Assembly (NCBI RefSeq): GCF_015350975.1
Contig: NZ_JADKRX010000001.1
Span: forward strand, 310,001-374,000
Length of the DNA stretch: 64,000 nucleotides
DNA from: Curtobacterium sp. VKM Ac-1395
Lineage (GTDB): Bacteria > Actinomycetota > Actinomycetes > Actinomycetales > Microbacteriaceae
Direction of reading: 5' to 3'
Shown: positions 1-8,455 of the stretch, one piece after another
Layout: every line of letters begins with the position of its first letter
Numbering within the stretch: the stretch's first letter is position 1
Made by a program: the position numbers and the translations under genes
The notes under the pieces: model-generated
The model's database searches: none
Seen by the model: only the letters and a program-made list of their open reading frames with translations
What the model was told of the DNA's origin: nothing

Positions 1-400
1 CGATCGCCAGGACCATCGCGAGGAGCGTCCACACGATCTGCTTGACGCCGATCGCCGCCCACCCGAGGTCGCCGTTGTGGACGTCGATGCGGTAGATCTC
101 CGCGATCCCGATGCCGTTGAGCACCAGGGCGACGGGCAGGATGAAGGGGTCGGCGTTCTTCGCGACGATCCGCAGCACCACGTGCATGACGAGTGCCAGG
201 CCGAGGATCGACCCGCCGGCCCACAGCACCGAGGTGTCGAACAGCCGGCCCTTGGTGCCGAGCTGCACGAGCACCATCGCGCCGGCACAGATGCCGCAGG
301 CGATGACGAGCAGCGCCAGCTCGAGGTTGCGGGCGCGGGCGGGCTCACGGAGCTTGATCGTGATCGCCTGCGTGAAGGACTGCTGCGCGGTGGCGGTCAT
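1..400 (-). CDS. rodA: FtsW/RodA/SpoVE family glycosyltransferase, 5' part only
   Basis: The first 133 codons of a membrane protein are present and the rest lies beyond the window edge. Translation from the ATG at 400 gives a short basic N-terminus and then several hydrophobic segments in the pattern of SEDS-family peptidoglycan polymerases (RodA/FtsW). The start overlaps the stop of the phosphatase gene as ATGA. Family knowledge: SEDS proteins polymerise lipid II glycan strands with a class B penicillin-binding protein. The order fhaA-fhaB-pstP-rodA is the standard actinobacterial division/cell-wall signalling operon, so pbpA, pknA and pknB probably follow outside the window. RodA is preferred over FtsW from this context, because the visible part does not discriminate between them. 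Confidence 0.85.
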   Translation of the reverse strand, partial: MTATAQQSFTQAITIKLREPARARNLELALLVIACGICAGAMVLVQLGTKGRLFDTSVLWAGGSILGLALVMHVVLRIVAKNADPFILPVALVLNGIGIAEIYRIDVHNGDLGWAAIGVKQIVWTLLAMVLAI

Positions 401-1761
401 CGTCCACCCCGCGTGGCGCTCGGGGACGGCGAGGGCGACGTCGAGCGCGTCGGGCTCGGACTCGGGGACGACGAGCCGCCGGAGCCGCCCGTGCCGGACT
501 GGTCCTGCCCGGTCCGTGCAGCGGTGCGCAGGCGGTCGACGATGTCACGGGCGTCGGAGAGCGACTGCGCGTTGATCGTCGAGCGGACGTTCTCGCGGGT
601 GTACTCCGGCAGGTCGGAGACCTCGACACCGGAGTCCTCGTAGACGTCGGACAGCGCGAGCGGACCGATCTGCTGCTGCACGCCCTTGTAGATCGCGACC
701 TGGCCGCGGTCGGACCCGACGTAGTAGTGGTCCTGCACGATGCGCCAGCCGAGGAACACGGCCCCGACGAGGGCGGCGACGGCGAGCACGAGCGCGATCG
801 TCCAGGTGATCCGGCGACGCACACGGCGGCGGCGGTCCTCGGCGATGAGCTCGGCGAAGTACTGGTCGCTCTCGGGCTCGAAGTGCGAGTCCTCGGGGGC
901 GGTGGTGACCTTGAGCGGGTGCAGCAGGATCGTGGGGAGACGGATCGGCTTGCGGCCGGTCGAGGCCTCGAAGGTGAGGGGTGCCGCTGCCGACCCCACG
1001 GTGGTGGCAGCGTCGTCGTCGTCCTCGGTCGGGACCGTGTCGGTGACGTCCATCACGACGACGGTCACGTTGTCCGGAGCGCCGTGGTCGAGCGTCTCCT
1101 TGACGAGGCGCTGCGTGACCTGGTTGGCGTCCATGTTCGACGCCAGCGCGTGCCGGATGCGTTCCTCGGCGAGGTAGGAGGACAGTCCGTCCGAGCAGAG
1201 CAACCAGCGGTCGCCGGGTCGGATGTCCATGATCGCGGTGTCGACCTCCGGTGCGGCGTCGACGTCGCCGAGCACGCGCATCAGCACGGAGCGCCGCGGG
1301 TGGACCGCCGCCTCTTCCGGGGTGATGCGCCCGCTGTCGACGAGCCGTTGCACGAAGGTGTGGTCCGAGGTGATCTGCTGCAGCTCGCCGTCACGGTGGC
1401 GGTAGATCCGGGAGTCGCCGATGTGGGCGATCGCGAGCTGGTCGCCCACGCGGATCATGGCGCTCACCGTGGTGCCCATGCCGGTGAGCTCCTGGTGCTC
1501 GAACACGGTCTCGGTGATGAGCTGGTTCGCGGCGATCAGCGCCGACTGCAGGGCGAACTCGGCGTCGTGCGCGGAGGGGAACTCGCGGTCGACCTCACGG
1601 ATGCGACGGATCGCGATCGCCGAGGCGACGTCGCCGCCGGCGTGACCGCCCATGCCGTCCGCCACGGCGAACAGGTGCGCTCCCGCGTAGCCGGAGTCCT
1701 GGTTGTTGGCGCGGATGCGCCCGACGTGGGACACAGCGGCGCTCAGCGTGCGAGCGGTCAT
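397..1761 (-). CDS. pstP: PP2C-type Ser/Thr protein phosphatase PstP
   Basis: 454 residues. The cytoplasmic PP2C domain spans about 1-240 and shows all metal-site motifs: DGMGGH near 35-40, GDSRIY near 115-120, CSDGL near 189-193 and the terminal DN at 230-231. An acidic linker, one transmembrane helix (about 319-341) and an extracellular tail ending in a Pro/Ser-rich stretch follow. Family knowledge: PstP dephosphorylates the Ser/Thr kinases PknA/PknB and their FHA-domain and cell-division targets. It lies 6 bases after fhaB and overlaps rodA by ATGA, so it is co-translated with both. The length and architecture match mycobacterial PstP. Confidence 0.95.
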   Translation of the reverse strand: MTARTLSAAVSHVGRIRANNQDSGYAGAHLFAVADGMGGHAGGDVASAIAIRRIREVDREFPSAHDAEFALQSALIAANQLITETVFEHQELTGMGTTVSAMIRVGDQLAIAHIGDSRIYRHRDGELQQITSDHTFVQRLVDSGRITPEEAAVHPRRSVLMRVLGDVDAAPEVDTAIMDIRPGDRWLLCSDGLSSYLAEERIRHALASNMDANQVTQRLVKETLDHGAPDNVTVVVMDVTDTVPTEDDDDAATTVGSAAAPLTFEASTGRKPIRLPTILLHPLKVTTAPEDSHFEPESDQYFAELIAEDRRRRVRRRITWTIALVLAVAALVGAVFLGWRIVQDHYYVGSDRGQVAIYKGVQQQIGPLALSDVYEDSGVEVSDLPEYTRENVRSTINAQSLSDARDIVDRLRTAARTGQDQSGTGGSGGSSSPSPSPTRSTSPSPSPSATRGGR

Positions 1762-1767
1762 CCGGGG

Positions 1768-2325
1768 CTACCGCCGCAGCTCGAACGTGGTCGTCCCGAT
1801 GGTGATCGGCGTGCGCTCGGCCACGGTGACGGGAGAGGTCACCTTCTGCCCGTTGACGAACGTGCCGTTCGTGGACTCCAGGTCGATGACGACCCAGCCG
1901 GACGACTGCAGTTCGAGCCGTGCGTGGTTGGTGGAGGTGTAGTCGTCACGGATGACGACGTTGCTCTCGCTGGAGCGGCCGACCGTGATCGGGCCGCGGC
2001 CGAGCGGCATCTCCATGCCTTCACGGGCGCCTTCGGTGATGACCAGTCGGGTCGCGACGTCCGTGGCGGCCGGCCCGCTGCCTCCCGCTCGGTTCTGGTC
2101 GATCAGCTCCGTGAACGAGCCGGCCCCGCCGGCCGCGGCAGCGCCGCTCGCTGGGATGGTCGGCGTCGTCGGGCCCGAGGGGGCGCCCTTCGGGTCCGTG
2201 GGGATGGTCCGGACGCGCTGGCCGAAGAGGTCGCTGCGCAGGGCGAACACGATGACGAAGACGAACAGCCAGAGCACCGCGAGGAACGCGAAACGCAGGA
2301 CGAGCAGGGTCAGTCCTGTGGTCAT
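1768..2325 (-). CDS. fhaB: FHA domain protein FhaB (FipA-like)
   Basis: 185 residues with an N-terminal membrane-spanning segment (about 5-28), a Ala/Gly/Pro linker, and a C-terminal FHA domain (about 95-183). The domain has the canonical GRSSESN phosphothreonine-binding stretch, an NHARL strand and STNGTFVNG. FHA domains bind phosphothreonine, and in Mycobacterium the homologue is a PknA/B substrate that links kinase signalling to septum assembly. The start overlaps the fhaA stop by four bases (ATGA). The gene belongs to the same operon as pstP. Confidence 0.93.
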   Translation of the reverse strand: MTTGLTLLVLRFAFLAVLWLFVFVIVFALRSDLFGQRVRTIPTDPKGAPSGPTTPTIPASGAAAAGGAGSFTELIDQNRAGGSGPAATDVATRLVITEGAREGMEMPLGRGPITVGRSSESNVVIRDDYTSTNHARLELQSSGWVVIDLESTNGTFVNGQKVTSPVTVAERTPITIGTTTFELRR

Positions 2326-2999
2326 CGCGCACCTCCGTTCTCAGGGATCACCCGGAACACCATACGGGTACGACCGATCTCGATGGTGGAGTCCGGCTCC
2401 ACGATCGCCTGCTGGAACCGTTCGCCGTTCAGCTTGGAGCCGTTCGTGGACCCGAGGTCGTTGGCCTGCGCGTGCTTGCCGTCCCACACGACCTCGACGT
2501 GCTTCCGGCTGGTCCCGGTGTCCGCGACGGTGATGTCGGCGTCGGTGCCGCGGCCGATCACGGTGCGACCGCGCTGCAGCTTGTGCCGCTGCGACCCGAT
2601 GTCGAGGACGGCCACCCAGGCGACGTCGCGCTGCACGGTGGTGGCGTCGATCTGCAGGATGCCGGTGGACAGCGTGCCGTCCTGCTGCAGACGGATGGTG
2701 ACCGGGCCGGAGAACGAGTAGTTCTGCGCCACCGCGTGCTGCTGCACCATCTGCGTGAGTTCGTCGACCAGGGGACGGCCGACGTCGTTCATGCGCGTGA
2801 AGTCCGGCGGCGCGAGGCGCACGCTGAACTCGTTCGGCACCAGGATGCGGTCGCGCGACACGACGGCGGCCTTGGTGTCGAGTTCGCGTCGGAGCGCGCT
2901 GGAGATCTCCACCGGCTGCACGCCGGAGCGGAAGGTCTTCGCGAACGCACCGTTGACGGCGCGTTCCAGTCCCCGCTCGAAGCTGTCCAGCAGTCCCAT
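2322..2999 (-). CDS. fhaA: DUF3662 and FHA domain-containing protein FhaA
   Basis: 225 residues. Residues about 1-115 form the DUF3662 domain (MGLLDSFERGLERAVNGAF start), and the C-terminal FHA domain carries GRGTDAD, TSRKHVEV and STNGSKLNG motifs. Mycobacterial FhaA is longer, with a long linker between the two domains; here the linker is almost absent, which is common in Microbacteriaceae. FhaA binds phosphorylated partners such as the MviN pseudokinase domain and modulates peptidoglycan synthesis. It is the first gene of the minus-strand operon. A -10-like TACCAT (plus-strand atggta at 3032-3037) lies about 32 bases upstream of the ATG. Confidence 0.93.
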   Translation of the reverse strand: MGLLDSFERGLERAVNGAFAKTFRSGVQPVEISSALRRELDTKAAVVSRDRILVPNEFSVRLAPPDFTRMNDVGRPLVDELTQMVQQHAVAQNYSFSGPVTIRLQQDGTLSTGILQIDATTVQRDVAWVAVLDIGSQRHKLQRGRTVIGRGTDADITVADTGTSRKHVEVVWDGKHAQANDLGSTNGSKLNGERFQQAIVEPDSTIEIGRTRMVFRVIPENGGAR

Positions 3000-3084
3000 G
3001 GGCTCCCACGTTCTCGGTCGATGACCTCTGCATGGTAGTCGGCGTCAGCTGGGGCATTCTGTGCGTGGTAGTCTTCCATGGCTG

Positions 3085-3171
3085 GCGCGAGTGGCGGAAT
3101 TGGTAGACGCGCACGGTTCAGGTCCGTGTGCTGGAAACGGCGTGGGGGTTCAAGTCCCCCCTCGCGCACCA
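3085..3171 (+). tRNA. tRNA-Leu (CAG)
   Basis: A full class II cloverleaf can be folded by eye. The acceptor stem is GCGCGAG/CTCGCGC with an encoded discriminator A and CCA. The D arm contains TGGTAGAC. The anticodon stem CACGG/CCGTG encloses the loop TTCAGGT, giving anticodon CAG. A variable arm and a T arm with GGTTCAAGTCC follow. The encoded CCA and the long variable arm support tRNA-Leu reading CUG. It is transcribed away from fhaA. Confidence 0.97.
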
Positions 3172-3180
3172 GGCAAGACG

Positions 3181-3208
3181 AAGGCCCCGATCGAGAGATC
3201 GGGGCCTT
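3181..3208 (+). terminator. Rho-independent-type hairpin after tRNA-Leu
   Basis: A perfect 12-bp stem (3181-3192 with 3197-3208) closes a GAGA tetraloop nine bases after the tRNA CCA. It is followed by TCTCG and not a long U run, as is common in high-G+C actinobacteria. Confidence 0.85.
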
Positions 3209-3244
3209 CTCGCATTCCCGGGCACCGACCCGACCGCCGCGGCC

Positions 3245-3250
3245 TACGGT
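3245..3250 (+). promoter_or_regulatory. -10-like TACGGT of a leaderless transcript
   Basis: TACGGT sits six bases before the ATG at 3257, and no Shine-Dalgarno sequence is seen. The same spacing recurs before many genes in the window. Confidence 0.5.
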
Positions 3251-3256
3251 GGCCGC

Positions 3257-4240
3257 ATGAGCCCTCAGCGCGTGGTCGTCATCGGCGGCACCGGACACAT
3301 CGGCACCTTCCTCGTCCCGCGGCTGGTCCGCGCCGGACACGACGTCGTGAACGTCAGTCGGGGGACGCGATCGGCCTACGTCGACGCCCCGGAGTGGGAG
3401 CAGGTCGAACAGGTCGTCGCCGACCGCGAGCAGGAGGACCGCGACGGCACCTTCGGCGAGCGGGTCGTCGGACTGCGTCCCGACGTGGTCGTCGACCTGG
3501 TCTGCTTCACGCTCGAGTCCGCCGTCGCGCTGGTCGAGCGGCTGCGCGGCACCGGCGTGCACCTGGTCCACTGCGGCTCCATCTGGCGTGCGGGGCCGAG
3601 CTCGGTGGTGCCGATCACCGAGGAGAACGGCACGGCCCCCGTCGGCGAGTACGGCGTCGAGAAGGACCGCATCGCCCGGATGCTCAAGCAGGAAACTGCC
3701 GATGGTGGTGTCGTGACGACGTCGCTGCACCCTGGGCACATCAGCGGACCGGGCTGGATGCCGATCGGTCCGGTGGGCAACCTCGACCCCGGCGTGCTGC
3801 GCACGCTGTCCGCCGGCGAGTCGCTCGCGATCCCGGGGATCGGCGCGGAGACGATGGCGCACGTGCACGCCGACGACGTCGCCCAGGCCTTCCAGCTCGC
3901 GGTCGAGCACCGGGACGCCGCCGCCGGTGAGGACTTCACCGTCGTCGCCCCGGACGCCCTGAACGTCCGTGGGTACGCGTCGCTCGCGGCGTCGTGGTTC
4001 GGCCAGGAGGCCCGGCTCGAGTCCGTCCCGTTCGACCGGTTCCGTGAGACCACCGACCAGGACGCGGCGCAGGCGAGCTGGGACCACCTGTCCCGCAGCC
4101 AGGTCTTCAGCATCGACAAGGCGCGGCGCCTGCTCGGCTACGAGCCGCAGCACACCGCGGGGGAGACCGTCGAGGAGGCGGTCCGCTGGCTCGTCGAGCA
4201 CGGGGAGCTCGAGGTCGCCGCGCCGCTCGTGACCGCCTGA
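3257..4240 (+). CDS. NAD-dependent epimerase/dehydratase family protein
   Basis: 327 residues. An N-terminal Rossmann motif GGTGHIG (about 10-16) follows the first beta strand, as in extended SDR/epimerase proteins. The later sequence includes a GEYGVEKD segment, matching the YxxxK active-site position (Y-G-V-E-K), and a C-terminal substrate-binding part. The ATG at 3257 is preferred because the reading frame upstream runs through the tRNA and because a -10-like TACGGT lies six bases before it. The gene stands alone between the tRNA and the esterase. Substrate is unknown; nucleotide-sugar epimerases are the best-known relatives, but many members act on other substrates. Confidence 0.85.
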   Translation: MSPQRVVVIGGTGHIGTFLVPRLVRAGHDVVNVSRGTRSAYVDAPEWEQVEQVVADREQEDRDGTFGERVVGLRPDVVVDLVCFTLESAVALVERLRGTGVHLVHCGSIWRAGPSSVVPITEENGTAPVGEYGVEKDRIARMLKQETADGGVVTTSLHPGHISGPGWMPIGPVGNLDPGVLRTLSAGESLAIPGIGAETMAHVHADDVAQAFQLAVEHRDAAAGEDFTVVAPDALNVRGYASLAASWFGQEARLESVPFDRFRETTDQDAAQASWDHLSRSQVFSIDKARRLLGYEPQHTAGETVEEAVRWLVEHGELEVAAPLVTA

Positions 4241-4370
4241 GGTCCGCTGGGGCGCTGCCCGCACCTGGACGGATCCCGGGCATGGGCTGCGCGTCGGCAC
4301 GGAGGACCCTCAGCGATCGGGCTGTTCCGGACGGTCGGTTCCCGGCGCGTGTTCGTACGCTCTGGTGCTC

Positions 4371-5507
4371 ATGCGGAGCAGCGAACGTCCCGGACCCGGC
4401 CTGGTGATCGTCACGGTGTTGGTCGTCCTCACCGTGGTCAACCTGAGCGTCTCGGCGACCTGGTGGGTCCGGTCCGGAGAGCCGGTGGCCGCCCGCGTCC
4501 CCACGACGCAGTCGTCGCCGCGGGACCCGGTGGCCTCGCGGCCGTCCCCGCGGTCGTCTGCCCCGTCGTCTCCCCGGTCGGGCACCGGCTCCGCGCAGGA
4601 CAGGGCCACGACCGGCATCCCGGCGGCCGAGGCACCGTCGGGGACGCCCGCACCGGCCTCGGAGGACCTCGCGCGCACCTGGACGGCGCCCACTGACATG
4701 CCGACGACCGGGCTGCTGCTGCACGTGGACATCCCCGGAGTCCGGTCGCACTTCCCCGCCCGACGGGCTCTGCTCTACCTGCCGCCCGCCGCGCTCACCG
4801 CCGACCCGCCGGACCTGCCCGTGGCCGTGCTGCTCTCGGGGCAGTCGCGCGGAGCAGGTCCCACGGACGTGGAGGACGGCGGGCACATCGCCGCGACGGC
4901 GGACGCCCTCGCCTTGACCCATCGTGGCCTGGCACCGATCGTCGTCGTCCCCGACCAGCTCGGGCCGGACTCCGGCAACCCGCTGTGCGTCGACGGACCG
5001 CTCGGCAACAGCCGGACGTACCTGGAGGACGACGTCCCCGCGTGGGTCACCGCCCACCTGCAGGTGCAGTCCGGGCCGTCGGCGTGGACGATCGGTGGCT
5101 TCTCGCAGGGTGGCACCTGTGCGATCCAGATCGGCGCGGGGGATCCCGGACGGTTCGGCAACCTCATCGACGTGTCCGGTGAGGCTGCACCGAGCCGGGG
5201 AACCGTCGCGACGACGGTGGCCGAGGGGTTCGACGGGGACGTCGCCGCCTACCGCGCGGCCGTGCCGGCTGCGGTCCTCGCCGAGCACACGCCGTACCGG
5301 TCGTCCGACGCCTTCTTCGCCGTCGGCCAGGACGATCGCGTCTTCGGCCCGGTCATGCCCGTGATGGCGCGCGCCGCGCAGGCTGCCGGTATGCACGTGG
5401 ACTCGTGGGTGGTCCCGGGGGGCGGACACAACTGGACGACGGCCGCGGCCGGCCTCGCTGCCGGGCTCTCCTGGGAGACGGCGCGGATCGGGCTCGCACC
5501 GGCGTGA
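4371..5507 (+). CDS. Membrane-anchored or secreted alpha/beta hydrolase (esterase-D-like)
   Basis: 378 residues from the ATG at 4371. A GTG six bases upstream (4365) is possible, but it lies only three bases from the TACGCT -10-like box at 4356-4361. An N-terminal hydrophobic helix (about 11-30) is followed by a long Ser/Pro/Ala linker, so the enzyme domain (about 110-378) is probably outside the membrane. Catalytic elements visible: GGFSQGG nucleophile elbow (Ser near 244), an aspartate in GQDDRVFG and a histidine in GGGHNW. This matches the putative esterase (esterase D/antigen 85-like) fold. The substrate cannot be inferred. The gene is convergent with the oxidase operon that ends at 5523. 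Confidence 0.82.
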   Translation: MRSSERPGPGLVIVTVLVVLTVVNLSVSATWWVRSGEPVAARVPTTQSSPRDPVASRPSPRSSAPSSPRSGTGSAQDRATTGIPAAEAPSGTPAPASEDLARTWTAPTDMPTTGLLLHVDIPGVRSHFPARRALLYLPPAALTADPPDLPVAVLLSGQSRGAGPTDVEDGGHIAATADALALTHRGLAPIVVVPDQLGPDSGNPLCVDGPLGNSRTYLEDDVPAWVTAHLQVQSGPSAWTIGGFSQGGTCAIQIGAGDPGRFGNLIDVSGEAAPSRGTVATTVAEGFDGDVAAYRAAVPAAVLAEHTPYRSSDAFFAVGQDDRVFGPVMPVMARAAQAAGMHVDSWVVPGGGHNWTTAAAGLAAGLSWETARIGLAPA

Positions 5508-5522
5508 CCGGGGCCGGACGGG

Positions 5523-6839
5523 TCAGGCGACCGGGCTGAGCAGGTCGTCGACCGAGACCTCGACGTCGAGGATCCGGTTCGCCGCTCGGAGTCCGGACAG
5601 CAGGGCACCGTGCACCGTCGCGGGGTCGTCCGACCACGTGGCCTCGCCGGCGAGCTGCACCCGTCCGGAGGGCGTGGCGAGCCGGTCGTGGTCGTCGACC
5701 GTCGCACCGACGTGCAGGTACGAGTACGACCCGCGCGTGTAGGGGTCGGCCGCCCACCGGGTGATCCGGACGGCGTCGGGGGTCGGCACGTCGGGGCCGT
5801 ACATGTGCCGGAGCGCAGCGAGGCCCTCGGCCACGACCTCGTCGTCGGACAGGCGTTCGAGCCGCCTGGCGCTGTCGCCGCCGACGAGGGCCGCGAGCAC
5901 GGGCTCACCCGTCGCGCGGGACATGTCGTACCAGGAGTGCCAGTCGGACCCCGCTGCACCCTGCTGCCGGATCACCCACGAGTCCCAGAACTTGACGGGG
6001 AAGCGCAGGAAGACCTTGTCGTACACGCCCATCCCGAGCCGCTCGACGGCATCGGCGGCCGGGGCCTCGAGGGGCGGGTCGAACCGGACGTCGCCGGCCT
6101 GCAGGACGCCGAGCGGCACGGTCACGACCACGTGCTGGGCGCTGGAGACCGAGCCGTCCGCGGTGGTCACCCGGACCTCGTCGTCGCGCTGCTCGACGAG
6201 GGTCACGACGGCCTCGGTGCGGATGTCGAGGCCGTCGGACAACGCGGTGACGTACTGCTGGTACCCGCTGGGGAACACCACCTGGTCCCCGGGCAGGTGG
6301 TCGGGGTCGAGCCCGTGGGCGTCGATCTCCGCAGGGGGTGCGCCGGTGAAGTCCTCGGACCGGTGCGCGAGGTACTCCTCGACGCGGAGGGCACGGCCGT
6401 CACCCCAGCCCAGGTCGGCGACGACGCCGGCGACCACGTCGGCGTAGGTGGTACCGGCGGGGGCGGCGTCCACCGCTGCCGGCAGGAGGTCCTCGACGGT
6501 GTGCAGGTCGGCCAGGAAGGCCCCGGCGGGGACCTCGGTCAGTCGTGCGCCGGCGGGGTCGTGCCACGCGATGGGGCGGCCCTCGAACTGGAAGCTCCCG
6601 ACGGAGAACTCGACGGTCTCGATGTCGAGGGACTTCGCCATCGACCAGAGCGGGTTGCCGTCGACACCGAGGATCCACGACGCACCGAGGTCGACCGGCA
6701 CCCCGAGGGCGTCATCCGTCCAGGTGCGGCCGCCGATCCGGTCGCGGGCCTCGAGCACGACGACGTCGACGCCGTTCAGCGCCAGGGCACGGGCAGTGGC
6801 GATGCCGGCGATCCCGGCCCCCACGACGATGACGTCCAC
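5523..6839 (-). CDS. Flavin-containing monoamine oxidase family protein
   Basis: 438 residues from the GTG at 6839, where homology to the family begins (VDVIVVGAGIAG). The FAD dinucleotide-binding motif GAGIAG lies at about 7-12, followed by EARDRIGGRTW, the hallmark of the amine oxidase/phytoene desaturase superfamily. The C-terminal FAD-contact motif LAGEATWSDDPATVHGAL is also present. The open frame continues far upstream, but that extension is the antisense of nothing conserved and reads through the GMC gene in another frame. The gene follows the GMC gene by 26 bases and is probably the third cistron of the same operon. The amine or amino-acid substrate is unknown. Confidence 0.87.
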   Translation of the reverse strand: MDVIVVGAGIAGIATARALALNGVDVVVLEARDRIGGRTWTDDALGVPVDLGASWILGVDGNPLWSMAKSLDIETVEFSVGSFQFEGRPIAWHDPAGARLTEVPAGAFLADLHTVEDLLPAAVDAAPAGTTYADVVAGVVADLGWGDGRALRVEEYLAHRSEDFTGAPPAEIDAHGLDPDHLPGDQVVFPSGYQQYVTALSDGLDIRTEAVVTLVEQRDDEVRVTTADGSVSSAQHVVVTVPLGVLQAGDVRFDPPLEAPAADAVERLGMGVYDKVFLRFPVKFWDSWVIRQQGAAGSDWHSWYDMSRATGEPVLAALVGGDSARRLERLSDDEVVAEGLAALRHMYGPDVPTPDAVRITRWAADPYTRGSYSYLHVGATVDDHDRLATPSGRVQLAGEATWSDDPATVHGALLSGLRAANRILDVEVSVDDLLSPVA

Positions 6840-6865
6840 GCGGACCAGTCTGCACCGGTCGGCCG

Positions 6866-8455
6866 TCACACGGCAGTGAGCAGTGCCTCGTCCCGGTCGG
6901 CGCGGACGTCGTCGCGGAGCATGCGGTCCGCCGTGCGGAGCGAGAGCGCCATGATCGTCAGCGCCGGGTTCGCGATGAGGGAGCTCGGGAAGACCGAGTT
7001 GTCCACGATCCACAGGTTCGGCACGTCCCACGACCGACCGGCGGCGTCCACGACGGAGCTCGCGGCGTCGGTGCCCATCCGCGCCGTGCCGACGGTGTGC
7101 GCCGTGCGGTCGAGGACGCGGACGTCGCGGCCGCCGGCGGCCTCGACGATCGCCGTCATCGTGCGGACGGCGTGCCGGGTGATCGCGGCCTCGTTCTCGC
7201 CGGGCGAGAAGCTGACGCGGGCCTTCGGCACCCCGTTCGCGTCGAGTTCGTCGGAGAGCACGAGCCGGTTGTCGTCGTACCGCAGGCACTCGGCGTTGAT
7301 GCCGACGCCGGCCATGTACGGGTAGTCCTGGATCGCCCGGACGAGGGCAGCGCCGCGGAGTCCGCCACCCCGCACGAGCGACGTCGTCAGCGTCTGCGGC
7401 TGGGCACCGAGGCTCTGGATGAGGTAGCCACCGGCGAAGTCGGCGCCCTCGGGACGGATGAAGTCCTCGGTGATGATCGACGACGGGTAACCGCGGTAGG
7501 ACCGCATCGACTCGTCGAACTTCGCCCAGACCTGGGTGGCGCCGTGCGCGGTGAAGTTCCGCCCGACCTGGCCGCTGCTGTTCGCGAGGCCGGTGTGGAG
7601 CAGCAGGCGCGGCGTCTCGATCCCGCCGGCAGCGAGGACGAGGGCACGGCACCGCTGGCGGTGGTCGCGGCCGTCCTGGCGGTAGACGACGGCCTCGACC
7701 TCGCCGCGGGCATCGAGCTCGATGCCGTGCACGAACGCACCGGGTCGGATCTCGGCACCGAAGGCCACGGCCGCTGGCAGGTAGGTCGTGTCCATCGAGA
7801 CCTTCGCACCGTTGCGGCAGCCCTGGTGGCAGGACCCGCACGACACGCACGCCTGACGCAGTCCGTGGTGCTCCTGCATCCGGTCCTCGGTCGTGAGCCC
7901 GACGGGGGCGTCCGTCGCGGTGATCCCGACCTCGGCGGCCCCGCGGATCATCATGTCCGAGGAGGCGTTCCGCGCCGGCGGTCCCATCAGGTACCGCCGC
8001 TCGGGGTCCCACGGGTAGTGCGCGGGACCGGCGACGCCGACGTCGTGTTCGGCCTGCTCGATGTACCGGACCAGGTCGGCGTGCTCGATCGGCCAGTCCT
8101 CGCCCTCGCCCGAGTCGGTGCGCAGGTGGATGTCGTGCTCGTTGGGCCGCGGGGTGAACGCACCCCAGTGCAGCGTCGACCCGCCGACACCGGTGCCGCT
8201 GTTGTTCGGGCCGAACGCCGTGGGTGCGCCGCCCCCGCTGATGCGCTCGTCCATCCAGTTGATGTCCGCGGGCGCCTCGACCTCGTCCGGGGTGTGGTCG
8301 CCGGGCTCGGTGTTCGGGCCGGCCTCGAGCGCGACGACACGGAGGCCCTTGCGGGCCAGGGTCGCGAGCAGCGGAGCGCCGCCGGCCCCGGTGCCGACGA
8401 CCACCACGTCGACGATGTCGTCCTCGTCGTACCGGCGCTGGTTGGTCAGGTTCAT
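6866..8455 (-). CDS. GMC family oxidoreductase with cysteine cluster
   Basis: 529 residues. The N-terminal FAD motif GTGAGG lies near 21-26, GTGVGGSTLHWG follows, and the C-terminal GMC region has the conserved HTVGTARMG and NP-ALTIMAL stretches. At about 202-212 there is a CVSCGSCHQGC cluster. Similar cysteines bind an iron-sulfur centre in the large subunit of bacterial FAD-dependent glucose/gluconate/sorbitol dehydrogenases, so electrons may leave through Fe-S and not to oxygen. The start at 8455 overlaps the upstream stop as ATGA. The upstream gene encodes a subunit-3-like domain, the usual partner of such enzymes. No signal peptide is seen. A sugar or polyol substrate is likely but unproven. 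Confidence 0.9.
   Translation of the reverse strand: MNLTNQRRYDEDDIVDVVVVGTGAGGAPLLATLARKGLRVVALEAGPNTEPGDHTPDEVEAPADINWMDERISGGGAPTAFGPNNSGTGVGGSTLHWGAFTPRPNEHDIHLRTDSGEGEDWPIEHADLVRYIEQAEHDVGVAGPAHYPWDPERRYLMGPPARNASSDMMIRGAAEVGITATDAPVGLTTEDRMQEHHGLRQACVSCGSCHQGCRNGAKVSMDTTYLPAAVAFGAEIRPGAFVHGIELDARGEVEAVVYRQDGRDHRQRCRALVLAAGGIETPRLLLHTGLANSSGQVGRNFTAHGATQVWAKFDESMRSYRGYPSSIITEDFIRPEGADFAGGYLIQSLGAQPQTLTTSLVRGGGLRGAALVRAIQDYPYMAGVGINAECLRYDDNRLVLSDELDANGVPKARVSFSPGENEAAITRHAVRTMTAIVEAAGGRDVRVLDRTAHTVGTARMGTDAASSVVDAAGRSWDVPNLWIVDNSVFPSSLIANPALTIMALSLRTADRMLRDDVRADRDEALLTAV

Noticed and set aside
3085..3171. Genomic island inserted at tRNA-Leu
   Set aside because: No integrase, no duplicated tRNA 3' end and no composition change is seen downstream.
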